NCBI RefSeq assembly: GCF_006517815.1
Contig: NZ_CP041198.1
Coordinates: 3,410,001-3,474,000 of the forward strand
Source of the DNA: Pseudarthrobacter sp. NIBRBAC000502770
GTDB taxonomy: Bacteria > Actinomycetota > Actinomycetes > Actinomycetales > Micrococcaceae
DNA: 64,000 bases
Direction of reading: 5' to 3'
Shown here one piece after another: positions 54,229 to 63,397 of this stretch (positions are counted from its first letter, which is position 1; the number at the start of each line of letters is the position of its first letter). The notes below the pieces were generated by a model. That model did not search any database. It had not been told where the DNA came from and saw nothing but the letters and a program-made list of their open reading frames with translations. A program made the translations under genes and the position numbers.

Positions 54229-57200
54229 CTAGATCAGCGCGTCCGAGAGGTGGTTCGGGGTGCCGAACCGGTGCGCGGTGATGCTGACGGCCTGCTCATG
54301 CAGGAAGGGCAGCAGCTCCACGCGGCCCGCCTCCGTGACCGGGTGTGCGTAGATGGCCAGGTCCGGCCGCCCGCCCGTGGCCTCGGCGAGCGCGGAGGCG
54401 TTGCCGCCGATCAGGCGGATGCGGCCCCCTGACAGTTTGCCCGCCGAGGCGAGGTGTCCGGCGGAAGCCAGCCAGCCGGCGTCGGACTCCACCGTCACGT
54501 CGATGTCCTGTGCGGTGAGCACGGAGCGCAGCTGCGCGGGAAGTTCGACGGCGGTGGACACGGTGAGTGCCGAACCGGCCAGCACGCCCGCCGCCACCGT
54601 CCGGACCAGGTGTGCCAGCGGAGCACCTTCGGAAAGGCGGATGGTGACCGGCAGGCTGCGGTAGCGGAAGATGTTGCGCTCGGCGCCCAGCCCGGAGACG
54701 TCCTTGGCGGTGCCGAACTCGTCAGCCCAGGCTTCGGCGTCGGATGCCAGGGCCCGCTGGACGGACTCGAGGCCTGCCGGGTCCAGGGCGGGGCCGGCGG
54801 CGTTGAGGATGCGGCGGACGGCCGCGTTGGATACCGGAGCCTTCGCGGATGCCTCCGCGGGAAGCCAGTCACCCAGGCCGGCCAGGTAGTTGGGGCCACC
54901 TGCCTTGGTGCCGGCACCGACCGCCGACTTCTTCCAGCCGCCGAACGGCTGGCGCTGGACGATGGCGCCGGTGATGCCGCGGTTGATGTAGAGGTTGCCG
55001 GCCTGGATGGTGTCCAGCCAGATGCCCAGTTCCTCGGAGTTGAGGGAGTGCAGGCCCGCCGTGAGGCCGTATTCGATCTGGTTCTGGATGGCGATGGCCT
55101 CTTCCAGCGTTTCGGCGGTCATGACGCCCAGGACCGGGCCGAAGAACTCGGTCAGGTGGAAGTAGGAGCCACGCTTGACGCCGTAGCGCACGCCCGGGCT
55201 CCACAGCCGGCCGGTGCTGTCCAACTTCTTCGGTTCAACGGCCCAGTTCTCGCCCTCGCCCAGCGTGGTGAGGGCATTGAGGAGCTTGCCGTTGGCGGGC
55301 TCGATGATGGGGCCCATTTGGCTGGTGGGGTCCTGCGGGTAGCCCACCTTAAGGGAAGTGACGGCGTCGATCAGCTGGTTGTGGAACCGCTTGGAGGTGG
55401 CCACGGAACCTACCAGGATCACCAGCGAGGCGGCGGAGCATTTCTGGCCGGCGTGGCCGAACGCTGAGTAGGCCACGTCCTTGGCGGCGAGGTCCAGGTC
55501 GGCGCTGGGGGTAACGATGATGGCGTTCTTGCCGCTGGTTTCGGCCAGCAGCGGCAGGTCCTTGCGGAAGGACCGGAACAGCTCGGCGGTTTCGTAGCCG
55601 CCGGTGAGGATCACGCGGTCCACGGCAGGGTGGCTGATGAGCTGGGTGCCCAGTTCCCGCTCCCCCAGCTGCACCATGGTCAGTACGCCCTTGGGCACGC
55701 CGGCCTCCCACAGCGCCTCGACCATGACAGCGCCGCTGCGGGCGGCCTGCTTGGCGGGCTTGATGACGACGGCGGAGCCGGCGGCGAGTGCCGCGAGGGT
55801 GGACCCTGCCGGGATGGCGACCGGGAAGTTCCAGGGCGGGGTGACGACGGTGAGCCTGGCTGGGACGAACGTGGCGCCGTCGACCGTGTCCAGCCGGCGG
55901 GCGGACTCGGCATAGTAGTGGGCAAAGTCCACGGCCTCGCTGACCTCGGGGTCGCCCTGGTCGATGGTCTTGCCGGTCTCGCTGGCCATGACCTCGAGCA
56001 GATCCGCACGGCGGGCTTCCAGGATCTCCCCGGCGCGGTGCAGGATGTCCGCACGTTCGTTGCCGGACAGTTCGCCCCAGGCCTTGCCCTTCTCCACTGC
56101 GTTGGCAATGGCCGAGTCGAGGGTGTCCTCGTCATTGATGAATGCGGCCTTCACCGATGCGTCGCCCAGCGTGGAGGACGGGACGCGCTCAAGGATGGCC
56201 CGGCCCCAGGTCCGGTTGGCCGGAAGGGCGGGATCCGTGTCCGGGGTGTTCCGGAATCCGGTGTGCGGCATGGCCTCCGGGGGAAGGTTCCGGTCCTGCC
56301 GGCGGTTGGGCAGGGGAACTGTGTTGTCCAGTGCCTCCAGGGATGAGAGGAAACGCTGCTTCTCGCGCTCGAACAGCCCTTCGTTTTCGCTGAGCTCGAA
56401 GACCGCAGACATGAAGTTTTCCTGGCTGGCGCCTTCTTCCAGGCGGCGGATCAGGTATGCGATGGCGACGTCGAACTCGGACGGGTGCACCACCGGCGTG
56501 TAGAGCAGGAGTGAGCCGACGTCCTTCTTGACGGCCTCGGCCTGGCCCTGCGCCATGCCGAGCAGCATCTCGAATTCGATGCCGGACTCCACGCCGCGCT
56601 GCTTGGCCAGGAGCCACGCGAAGGCGATGTCGAACAGGTTGTGGCCGGCCACGCCGATCCGGATGTTCTTGATGCGTTCGGGGTGCAGGGCGTAGTTGAT
56701 GACGCTCTTGTAGCTGGTATCCGAGTCCTGCTTTGAACCCCAGGTGGCCAGCGGCCAGTCGTGCAGCGAGGCTTCCACCTGCTCCATGGGCAGGTTGGCC
56801 CCCTTGACTACGCGGACCTTGATGCCGGCGCCGCCGTTGGCGCGGCGCTCTGCGGCCCAGTCCTGCAGCCGGATCATGGCGGACAGCGCATCCGGGAGGT
56901 AGGCCTGGAGCACGATGCCGGCCTCGAGGTCCTGGAACTCGGGCTTGTCCAGGATCCGGGTGAAGACCGCGATGGTCATGTCCAGGTCCTTGTACTCCTC
57001 CATGTCCAGGTTGATGAACTTGTTCTTCTGTCCGCTGCCGGAGTAGGAGGCGGCGCGCCGGAAGAGCGGGGTGAGCTTTTCGACGACGTGTTCCACGGCT
57101 TCGTCGAAGGCCCAGGCGGAGTGCGGGGCCACAGTGGAGGAGACCTTGATGGAGACGTAGTCGACGTCGGGTCGCGCCAGCAGCGTGTGGGTTCCCTCGA

Positions 57201-57735
57201 GGCGCCGGGAGGCTTCGTGCTCGCCGAGGACTGCCTCGCCCAGGAGGTTGACGTTGAGCTTGATGCCGTCCTTCTTGATCTTGGCGATGGCGGGGCCCAG
57301 CTTGGCGTCGGTGGCATCCACGATCAAGTGGCCCACCATTTCGCGGAGGACCCTGCGGGCGATGGGGATGACCAGCCGCGGCATTGCCGGGGCCATGGTG
57401 CCGCCCAGTGCCACGGCGCTGCGCATGTACCACGGCAGGAAGGCGGGAACCTTGGGGGCCAGCTTGGCGAGGTTGCGGGCGGCGACGTTGAGGTCCTCGG
57501 GGCGGACCACGCCGTCAACGAAGCCCACCGTGAAGTCCAGGCCGTTGGGGTCCTTCAGGACGCCGGCCAACTGCTCTGCGGAGGCGTCCACCGGGACCTT
57601 GGCGGCCTCGGTAAGCCAGCGCCGGACCAAGGCTACCGCTTCATTGGCGAGGGCCTTGGCCTGGGGGACGTCGACGTCGACAGTCTGCGGGGTGGCCGCC
57701 TTTGCGACTGCCGGTTCCATTGCAACGTGGGTCAT
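54229..57735 (-). CDS. putA: Bifunctional proline dehydrogenase / delta-1-pyrroline-5-carboxylate dehydrogenase
   Basis: A 1168-residue PutA converting proline to glutamate. The FAD-dependent proline dehydrogenase barrel covers about 130-480 (VRVVKGANLPMEQVEASLHDWPLATWGSKQDSDTSYKSVINYALHPE); the NAD-dependent P5C dehydrogenase covers about 540-1050 (TPPWNFPVAIPAGSTLAALAAGSAVVIKPAKQAARSG; catalytic C766 in HAGQKCSA). No N-terminal ribbon-helix-helix DNA-binding domain is present, so it does not autoregulate like enteric PutA. A divergent LysR and an APC permease lie upstream, and its promoter shares a long element with that of the permease. Confidence 0.96.
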   Translation of the reverse strand: MTHVAMEPAVAKAATPQTVDVDVPQAKALANEAVALVRRWLTEAAKVPVDASAEQLAGVLKDPNGLDFTVGFVDGVVRPEDLNVAARNLAKLAPKVPAFLPWYMRSAVALGGTMAPAMPRLVIPIARRVLREMVGHLIVDATDAKLGPAIAKIKKDGIKLNVNLLGEAVLGEHEASRRLEGTHTLLARPDVDYVSIKVSSTVAPHSAWAFDEAVEHVVEKLTPLFRRAASYSGSGQKNKFINLDMEEYKDLDMTIAVFTRILDKPEFQDLEAGIVLQAYLPDALSAMIRLQDWAAERRANGGAGIKVRVVKGANLPMEQVEASLHDWPLATWGSKQDSDTSYKSVINYALHPERIKNIRIGVAGHNLFDIAFAWLLAKQRGVESGIEFEMLLGMAQGQAEAVKKDVGSLLLYTPVVHPSEFDVAIAYLIRRLEEGASQENFMSAVFELSENEGLFEREKQRFLSSLEALDNTVPLPNRRQDRNLPPEAMPHTGFRNTPDTDPALPANRTWGRAILERVPSSTLGDASVKAAFINDEDTLDSAIANAVEKGKAWGELSGNERADILHRAGEILEARRADLLEVMASETGKTIDQGDPEVSEAVDFAHYYAESARRLDTVDGATFVPARLTVVTPPWNFPVAIPAGSTLAALAAGSAVVIKPAKQAARSGAVMVEALWEAGVPKGVLTMVQLGERELGTQLISHPAVDRVILTGGYETAELFRSFRKDLPLLAETSGKNAIIVTPSADLDLAAKDVAYSAFGHAGQKCSAASLVILVGSVATSKRFHNQLIDAVTSLKVGYPQDPTSQMGPIIEPANGKLLNALTTLGEGENWAVEPKKLDSTGRLWSPGVRYGVKRGSYFHLTEFFGPVLGVMTAETLEEAIAIQNQIEYGLTAGLHSLNSEELGIWLDTIQAGNLYINRGITGAIVQRQPFGGWKKSAVGAGTKAGGPNYLAGLGDWLPAEASAKAPVSNAAVRRILNAAGPALDPAGLESVQRALASDAEAWADEFGTAKDVSGLGAERNIFRYRSLPVTIRLSEGAPLAHLVRTVAAGVLAGSALTVSTAVELPAQLRSVLTAQDIDVTVESDAGWLASAGHLASAGKLSGGRIRLIGGNASALAEATGGRPDLAIYAHPVTEAGRVELLPFLHEQAVSITAHRFGTPNHLSDALI

Positions 57736-57800
57736 TGTTTTCCCGATCTTTCTGGTGTCCTGGGAGGTCTTTCCACCAGTATGAGCTTCAACTCACATAA

Positions 57801-57834
57801 GATAAAGCGATCTTTTCCAACCAATACAGGTTAG
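57801..57834 (-). promoter_or_regulatory. putA promoter element shared with the APC permease
   Basis: Minus-strand CTAACCTGTATTGGTTGG (57834-57817) is followed by a TCGCTTTATC block (57810-57801), a -10-like TTTATCT region. The same arrangement stands at 59660-59627 upstream of the permease, with CTAACCTATATTCATTAG 14 of 18 identical and TCACTTTATC 9 of 10. The arms TTTTCC-AACC / GGTT-A-GGAAAA around it are near-palindromic. Probable binding site of the LysR protein encoded at 59680. Confidence 0.72.
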
Positions 57835-57857
57835 GAAAACCAATGTTTCATCCCCCT

Positions 57858-58050
57858 CCCAACGCCCCATCACATTCCGCCCGCAAACCGCCAACGCCCC
57901 ATCACCTCCCGTCGAAAGCAACGAACCCTCCCCCACCGAATGTGGGGGAGGGTTCGGCTGGACGCCGCATTATCTGATGGCGCGTTGGGAGAAAGCAGTC
58001 AGAACGTGATGGGGCGTTGGGGGAAAACGGGCAGAAGGTGATGGGGCGTC
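57858..58050. repeat. Symmetric palindromic repeat array between permease and putA
   Basis: A central perfect 15-bp hairpin (57922-57936 / 57942-57956; GTGGGGGAGGGTTCG on the right arm) is flanked by copies of CCAACGCCCCATCAC (57858-57873 and 57891-57905 on the left) and of its reverse complement on the right (57975-57989 degenerate, 58006-58020 exact, 58038-58050 partial). Copies sit about 31-33 bases apart, nearly mirror-symmetric about position 57939. The segment lies between the end of the permease gene and the putA promoter, and is the only large gene-free stretch here. Confidence 0.8.
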
Positions 58051-58060
58051 CGGGGAGAAG

Positions 58061-59524
58061 TCAGGAAAGCGGGCGGTGCAGGTCTGCGAGCTCCTGGTGC
58101 CGCGGGCTGTCGGGGTTCATCAGCGAATGCTTGCGTCCATAGCTGAAATAGATCACCAAGCCGATGATCAGCCAAACCACGAACCGCAGCCAGGTCTCCC
58201 AGTGCAGCTGCAGCATGAGGAAGGCCGAAGCCAGGACGCCGAACGCCGGGATCACGGGCATTAGGGGCAGGCGGAACGTGCGGGGAGCATCAGGCCGCTT
58301 GTAACGGAAGATGATCACGGACAGGCAGACGACGACGAACGCGGCCAGGATGCCGATGTTGGTCAGGTCCGCGACTGCCTTGATGGGGAACACGCCGGCC
58401 AGGAAGGCGGAGGCGATGCCGCCGATCCAGGTGACGCGCTGCGGGGTGCCGCGGTGGTCCGTCTTGGCGAACCAGCCGGGGAGCAGTCCGTCACGGCTCA
58501 TGGAGAACCACACGCGGGTAACGCCCAGGAGGAACGTGAGCATCACGGTGAGGATGGACAGCACGGCGAACACCGAAATGATGGTGGCGATAACCGGCAG
58601 CCCCACGGAGGTGAAGGCCGAGGCGAAGCCTGCCTTGGGGTCGATGTCCTTGTAGTTCTGCATGCCGGTGAGGACGAGCGTGGCAGCAACGTAGAGCAGC
58701 ATGGCGATGATGAGCGAGAGCACGATGGCCTTGGGCATGTGCTTCTTGCCGTCCTTGGCTTCCTCGGCCGCGGTGCTCATGGCGTCGTAACCAAAGACTG
58801 CGAAGAAGACGGTGGCGGAGCCTGCCACCACGGGGCCGAAGCCGCTGGGCATGAACGGGTTGTAGTTGTTGGTGTCGATGTAGAACACGCCAAGCCCGAT
58901 GATGAAGAGGATCAGGACCACCTTGATGGCCACGGCTGCCAGCTCGAACCGGCCAAACGCCTTGGTGCCGCGGGACAGGATCCAGGTGACCAGGAGGCAG
59001 ACCAGGATGGCAGGGATGTTGATGATGCCGCCCTTGCCTTCGTCAAAGGTGGAGGTCATCCAGCTTGGCAGGTGGATGCCGATGCCGGCCAGGAAGGCGT
59101 CAAGGTAACCGGAGATGCCGATCGCCACCACCGCCACGATGGCGATGTATTCCAGCAGCAGGTCCCAGCCGATGAACCAACCGATGACCTCGCCGAGCGC
59201 TACGTAGCCGTAGGTGTAGGCGGAGCCGGCGCGCGGGATCATTCCCGCGAACTCCGCGTAGGACAGGGCTGCGGCCGCTGAGGCCAGCCCTGCGATCAGG
59301 AAGGAAATCAGTACCGCGGGCCCCACCCCGGGTGTGCCTTCGCTGCCGGCGGCCACCAGTCCCGCGAGGGAGAAGATGCCGACGCCGATAATGCCGCCAA
59401 CGCCGATGGCGGTGAGCTGCCACAGGCCAAGGGACTTGAACAGTCCACTGTGCTTGTTTTCTTCTTCGATGTCATCAATGGGCTTTCGCCGCATGATCGA
59501 TTGGCTCAAATCTTTGCTGCTCAT
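58061..59524 (-). CDS. APC-family amino-acid permease
   Basis: A 487-residue, 12-helix permease. KSLGLWQLTAIGVGGIIGVGIFSLAGLVAAGSEGTPGVGPAVLISFLIAGLASAAAALSYAEFAGMIPRAGSAYTYGYVALGE is the characteristic CAT/APC opening. ATG 59524 follows AGGAG. Its promoter shares an element with that of putA, which suggests proline or a related amino acid as substrate; the family itself is often cationic-amino-acid transport. Same strand as putA with a repeat array between, so it is not simply cotranscribed. Confidence 0.87.
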   Translation of the reverse strand: MSSKDLSQSIMRRKPIDDIEEENKHSGLFKSLGLWQLTAIGVGGIIGVGIFSLAGLVAAGSEGTPGVGPAVLISFLIAGLASAAAALSYAEFAGMIPRAGSAYTYGYVALGEVIGWFIGWDLLLEYIAIVAVVAIGISGYLDAFLAGIGIHLPSWMTSTFDEGKGGIINIPAILVCLLVTWILSRGTKAFGRFELAAVAIKVVLILFIIGLGVFYIDTNNYNPFMPSGFGPVVAGSATVFFAVFGYDAMSTAAEEAKDGKKHMPKAIVLSLIIAMLLYVAATLVLTGMQNYKDIDPKAGFASAFTSVGLPVIATIISVFAVLSILTVMLTFLLGVTRVWFSMSRDGLLPGWFAKTDHRGTPQRVTWIGGIASAFLAGVFPIKAVADLTNIGILAAFVVVCLSVIIFRYKRPDAPRTFRLPLMPVIPAFGVLASAFLMLQLHWETWLRFVVWLIIGLVIYFSYGRKHSLMNPDSPRHQELADLHRPLS

Positions 59525-59626
59525 CAGGAACTCCTGGTTGGGGTGCGACCCCGCCGCGGCACGCCAAGAAACCTGGCTGTGACGGGGGTAACTCGGTTTC
59601 AACAGTATGCGTGCGCAATTGCGTTA

Positions 59627-59660
59627 GATAAAGTGACTACTTCTAACCTATATTCATTAG
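59627..59660 (-). promoter_or_regulatory. APC permease promoter element shared with putA
   Basis: On the minus strand CTAATGAATATAGGTTAG (59660-59643) overlaps the LysR upstream region, followed by TCACTTTATC (59636-59627). The block matches the putA promoter in order, orientation and spacing within one base. Just downstream CGCAATTGCG (59614-59623) is a 10-bp palindrome. The divergent LysR gene starts at 59680, so one region can serve both genes. Confidence 0.72.
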
Positions 59661-59679
59661 TTTCAGTTAGGAATTCACC

Positions 59680-60594
59680 ATGCTTGATGTCCGCAGGCTG
59701 CGGCTGCTCCGGGAGTTAAGCATCCGTGGGACGCTCGCGGAGGTGGCCGAGGCACTGCAGTACAGCCCGTCGTCGGTATCCCAGCAGCTGGCCCTGCTGG
59801 AGAAGGAAGTGGGCGTGGAACTGCTCCGGAAGACCGGGCGGCGGGTGCAACTGACGCCCCAGGCCGAGGTGCTCGTGGCGCACACGGCGCAGCTGCTCGA
59901 AACCATGGAGCAGGCCGAGGCGGACCTGGCCGCGTCCCTGACCACGGTGACCGGCACGGTGCGGATCGCGGTCTTCCAGTCGGCGGCGCTGGCGTTGATG
60001 CCGGACACGTTGACGCGCATGGCCGCCGCCTACCCCGAGGTGCGGATCGAAATGATCCAGCGCGAGCCCGAGACGGCGCTGCATGAGACGTGGGCGCGGG
60101 ACTTCGACCTGGTGATTGCCGAGCAGTATCCGGGACACGCGGCCCCGCGCTACCCGGAACTGGACAAGGTGAAACTGACCACTGACGCCATCCGCCTGGC
60201 CGTTCCCCCGGCCTCCGGCAGCGGACCCGGGATCCGTTCCCTGGAGGACACGGCAGACCTGGCCTGGGTCATGGAACCGCGCGGCGCCGCTTCGCGCCAC
60301 TGGGCGGAACAAGCCTGCCGCAGCGCAGGATTCGAGCCCGATGTCCGCTTTGAAACCGCCGACCTGCAGGCCCAGGCACGCCTGATCGAGTCCGGCAACG
60401 CCGTGGCCCTGATGCCGGACCTGGTGTGGACGGGCCGCGGCACCACCGCGCAGCTTCTTGAGCTTCCCGGCAAGCCGCACCGCACCATCTTCACCTCGGT
60501 CCGCCGCTCCAGCACCCAGCGCCCGGCCATCCTGGCCGCCCGGGAGACCCTGGCTGCGGCTGCCGCGGCGGTGGCAACGGACGACGCCGGGTGA
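59680..60594 (+). CDS. LysR-family regulator (candidate proline-utilisation regulator)
   Basis: A 304-residue LTTR. N-terminal winged helix MLDVRRLRLLRELSIRGTLAEVAEALQYSPSSVSQQLALLEKEVGVELLRKTG; effector domain about 92-290 (GTVRIAVFQSAALALMPDTLTRMAAAYPEVRIEMIQRE). It is divergent from the APC permease; the control region it shares with that gene has a copy 1.8 kb away in the putA promoter, which makes a PutR-like role likely by inference. ATG 59680 lies nine bases after TTAGGAA. Confidence 0.9.
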   Translation: MLDVRRLRLLRELSIRGTLAEVAEALQYSPSSVSQQLALLEKEVGVELLRKTGRRVQLTPQAEVLVAHTAQLLETMEQAEADLAASLTTVTGTVRIAVFQSAALALMPDTLTRMAAAYPEVRIEMIQREPETALHETWARDFDLVIAEQYPGHAAPRYPELDKVKLTTDAIRLAVPPASGSGPGIRSLEDTADLAWVMEPRGAASRHWAEQACRSAGFEPDVRFETADLQAQARLIESGNAVALMPDLVWTGRGTTAQLLELPGKPHRTIFTSVRRSSTQRPAILAARETLAAAAAAVATDDAG

Positions 60595-60760
60595 CCGGCC
60601 GCCGTCGTCCGCGTCCTTCCGTGCGCAGCCACGCCGCCCGGCGTTGCGCAGGTGCGTTCCCTGCGCCCTGAGAACCCGCGCCGGTGCGCAGGCGCGGCGT
60701 GGCCCGTATGTTTCGTGCGTCACTGCGGGTAAAGGGCCGCAGGACTAGACTGGAGCCGTT

Positions 60761-61186
60761 ATGAATCGAACAATGTTCAAGTCCAAAATCCACCGGGCCA
60801 CCGTCACGCACGCCGACCTGCACTACGTCGGCTCGGTCACCGTTGACCTCGACCTGCTCGAAGCCGCCGACATCCTGCCCGGCGAGCTGGTGTCCATTGT
60901 GGACGTCACCAACGGCGCGCGGCTTGAAACCTACACCATCGCCGGCGAGCGCGGTTCCGGCGTCATCGGCATCAACGGTGCAGCGGCGCACCTGATGCAC
61001 GAGAATGACATCGTCATCCTCATCACCTACGCCGAAATGACCACCGAAGAAGCCAAGGCCTACCAGCCCAAGGTGGTCCACGTCGACCAGGACAACCGGA
61101 TCATCCAGCTGGGCAATGATCCCGCCGAAGGCCTGACTCCCGGCATGATGCGCCCCCCTTTCGCGCTTAACAACGCCACCCTGTAG
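60761..61186 (+). CDS. panD: Aspartate 1-decarboxylase (PanD)
   Basis: A 141-residue pyruvoyl enzyme making beta-alanine from aspartate for pantothenate and CoA. Self-cleavage site G24-S25 in YVGSVTVD, upstream [16 protein letters not shown] and GINGAAAHL are complete. The C-terminal 20 residues extend past the usual length. ATG 60761 start. Upstream 60595-60760 has imperfect GC-rich inverted repeats but no gene. Confidence 0.96.
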   Translation: MNRTMFKSKIHRATVTHADLHYVGSVTVDLDLLEAADILPGELVSIVDVTNGARLETYTIAGERGSGVIGINGAAAHLMHENDIVILITYAEMTTEEAKAYQPKVVHVDQDNRIIQLGNDPAEGLTPGMMRPPFALNNATL

Positions 61187-61237
61187 CCGGAGCGTGTGTC
61201 CCGGTCCCTGCCTCCGCCGTGCCCGAACGGCTGACCC

Positions 61238-62164
61238 TTGCTAGGGGTGCTGGCGGGATTCTTCGTCGTTTGGTGCATCATCCTGGTGGGTTGGTTCGTG
61301 GGCCGGAAGCGGATCCTTGGTGATAACGCCCGCCCCGTCCTGAGCGGCCTGACGTTCTTCGTCGCCAGTCCGGCGCTCCTCTTTGAAACCCTGAGCAAGG
61401 CCCGCCTGCAGGAAGTCTTCGCCGAACCGCTCCTGGTCACGGCGGTGGCGGCCATCGCCACGGCCGGGATCTACCTGGTGCTGGCCAGGTTCTGGCTGAA
61501 GCGCGCCCTCCCGGAATCGCTGATGTCCGCCATGTCCGCGTCCCTTGCCAACTCGGCGAACCTGGGTATTCCCATCGCGGTATATGTCCTGGGCGATGCG
61601 AGCTATGTGGCGCCCCTGCTGATCTTCCAGCTGGCCTTCTTCACGCCAACGTTCCTGATGATCCTGGACTCGAGCACCAGCACGCACCGGACCACGGTTT
61701 TGGGCTTCTTCCTGATGATCCTGCGCAATCCGATGATCGTGGGCTCCGGACTGGGGCTGCTGGTGGCAGGCACCGGATTCCAGGTGCCGGCGCTCGTCAT
61801 GGAGCCGATCCACCTGATTGGCGGGGCCGCGATTCCGGCCATGCTGATGGCATTCGGGATGAGCCTGAACGGCAGCCGCCCGCTGCAGGCCTCCGCCGGC
61901 CGGCGCGTGGACACCCTGCTGGCCAGCGGCTTCAAGCTCGCGGTCCAGCCGGCCCTGGCCTACGTCTTTGCCCGCTTCGCGCTCGGGATGGAGGGGCATG
62001 CCCTGTTCGCGGTGGTGGTGACGTCCTCGCTGCCCACCGCGCAGAATGTGTTCGTAGCCGCCAGCCGGTACCAGACCGGGCTTACCGTCGCCAAGGACAC
62101 CGTGCTCATCACCACCGTGGTGGCGGTGCCGGCGATGATCGGCGTGGCACTGCTGCTGGCCTGA
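61238..62164 (+). CDS. AEC-family (auxin efflux carrier-like) transporter
   Basis: A 308-residue membrane protein with about ten helices. FFVASPALLFETLSKA, LANSANLGIPIAVYVLGDASYVAPLLIFQLAF and LMAFGMSLNGSRP match the AEC/BASS-like family; bacterial members move dicarboxylates such as malate or malonate. Start is uncertain: TTG 61238 opens the first helix, and GTG 61247 is an alternative. Confidence 0.85.
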   Translation: MLGVLAGFFVVWCIILVGWFVGRKRILGDNARPVLSGLTFFVASPALLFETLSKARLQEVFAEPLLVTAVAAIATAGIYLVLARFWLKRALPESLMSAMSASLANSANLGIPIAVYVLGDASYVAPLLIFQLAFFTPTFLMILDSSTSTHRTTVLGFFLMILRNPMIVGSGLGLLVAGTGFQVPALVMEPIHLIGGAAIPAMLMAFGMSLNGSRPLQASAGRRVDTLLASGFKLAVQPALAYVFARFALGMEGHALFAVVVTSSLPTAQNVFVAASRYQTGLTVAKDTVLITTVVAVPAMIGVALLLA

Positions 62165-62202
62165 GCGCCGGCCAACCGACATAACTGCAGCTTGGAGGGC
62201 TG

Positions 62203-63336
62203 ATGAATACTGTGCTGGACACCGTCGTGATCGGCGGCGGGGCCATGGGCTCTGCGGCCGCGTGGGCACTGTCCCGCCGCGGCCGGCAGGTGACGCTGGT
62301 GGAACAATTCGGCCCAGGCCACAAGATCGGCGCCTCCCACGGTGCTACCCGGAACCTCAACCCTGGCTACCACCAGCCCGACTACGTGGCCATGCTGGCA
62401 GAGGGGCTCGCCCTGTGGGACGAGCTGGAGCAGGACGGCGGCGTGCAGCTGCTGGCGCGCACCGGCGTGGTGGCCCATGGTCCCGGCGGCGACCTCCCCA
62501 AGGTTGCCGAGGCCCTCACCGAGGCCGGCATCCGCGCCGAATTCCTGGACCCTGCCGAGGCCGGCGGGCGCTGGCGCGGCATCCGCTTCGACCAGCAGGT
62601 CCTGCATATGCCCGACGGCGGCCAGCTCAACCCGGAGGCGGCGCTGCCCGCCTTCCAGCGTCTCGCCTCCGCCCGCGGCGCCGAGATCCGGCACCATACC
62701 AAGGTGGTGGACTTCGAGGTGTTCGACGATGGCGTGCGGCTGGGCCTTGAATCCGCTGCGGGCACGGAAGTGGTCACCGCAGCCCAGGCCGTCGTGACCG
62801 CCGGCGGCTGGACGGAAAAGCTGCTGGCCAGGGTTGCGGGCACGGGCGCCGCAGCGTTGCGGATCCCGAAGCTGAGGGTGACGCAGGAGCAGCCGGCGCA
62901 TTTCCGGGTGGCGGACCCCGGCGCGGTGTGGCCCGGCTTCAACCACTATCCCGGCCCGGATTACCAGGGCTGGCACTCCCCCGTGTACGGCATGCAGACC
63001 CCCGGCGAAGGCATCAAGGCCGGCTGGCACGGGGTGGGCCCGGTGGTGGACCCGGACCACCGCGATTTTCTGCCCGAACCAACGCAGCTGGCAGCGCTGC
63101 AGGAGTACGCACGGCAGTGGCTGCCCGGCGTGGACCCTGATTCGTTCGAGGCCATCAGCTGCACGTACACCACCACCCCGGACGAGGACTTCATTTTGGA
63201 CCGGGTGGGGCCGGTGGTGATCGGCGCGGGCTTCTCCGGCCATGGCTTCAAGTTCACCCCGGTGGTGGGGCGGATCCTGGCCGACCTTGCCACCGGGACC
63301 CGGCCAGCGCCGTCGATCTTCCGGGCGTCCCGCTAG
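62203..63336 (+). CDS. solA: Sarcosine/N-methyl-L-tryptophan oxidase family flavoprotein
   Basis: A 377-residue FAD oxidase of the MSOX/SolA type. The FAD-binding VVIGGGAMGSAAAWALSRRGRQVTLVEQF is at 7-36; the covalent-flavin cysteine is kept as C320 in ISCTYTTTPDEDFILD, and VVIGAGFSGHGFKFTPVVGR follows. It oxidises N-methylated amino acids to formaldehyde and the free amine; MSOX and SolA substrates cannot be separated here. ATG 62203 follows TTGGAGG. Confidence 0.89.
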   Translation: MNTVLDTVVIGGGAMGSAAAWALSRRGRQVTLVEQFGPGHKIGASHGATRNLNPGYHQPDYVAMLAEGLALWDELEQDGGVQLLARTGVVAHGPGGDLPKVAEALTEAGIRAEFLDPAEAGGRWRGIRFDQQVLHMPDGGQLNPEAALPAFQRLASARGAEIRHHTKVVDFEVFDDGVRLGLESAAGTEVVTAAQAVVTAGGWTEKLLARVAGTGAAALRIPKLRVTQEQPAHFRVADPGAVWPGFNHYPGPDYQGWHSPVYGMQTPGEGIKAGWHGVGPVVDPDHRDFLPEPTQLAALQEYARQWLPGVDPDSFEAISCTYTTTPDEDFILDRVGPVVIGAGFSGHGFKFTPVVGRILADLATGTRPAPSIFRASR

Positions 63337-63397
63337 CGGCGCTGCCACCCAGGGCGGGCGGCGCCGCCGGGCTGGCGTGCCGGTCTGGCGGGATTCC

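Noticed and set aside
57858-58050. Regular spaced repeats considered as a small CRISPR array.
   Set aside because: Repeats are 13-15 bases, occur in both orientations, and the intervals are not unique spacers of constant length; no cas genes are present.
60629-60702. Inverted repeat CCACGCCGC / GCGGCGTGG between the LysR gene and panD as a possible terminator.
   Set aside because: Nine base pairs with a loop of over 50 bases in a GC-rich region is close to chance; noted but not listed as a feature.
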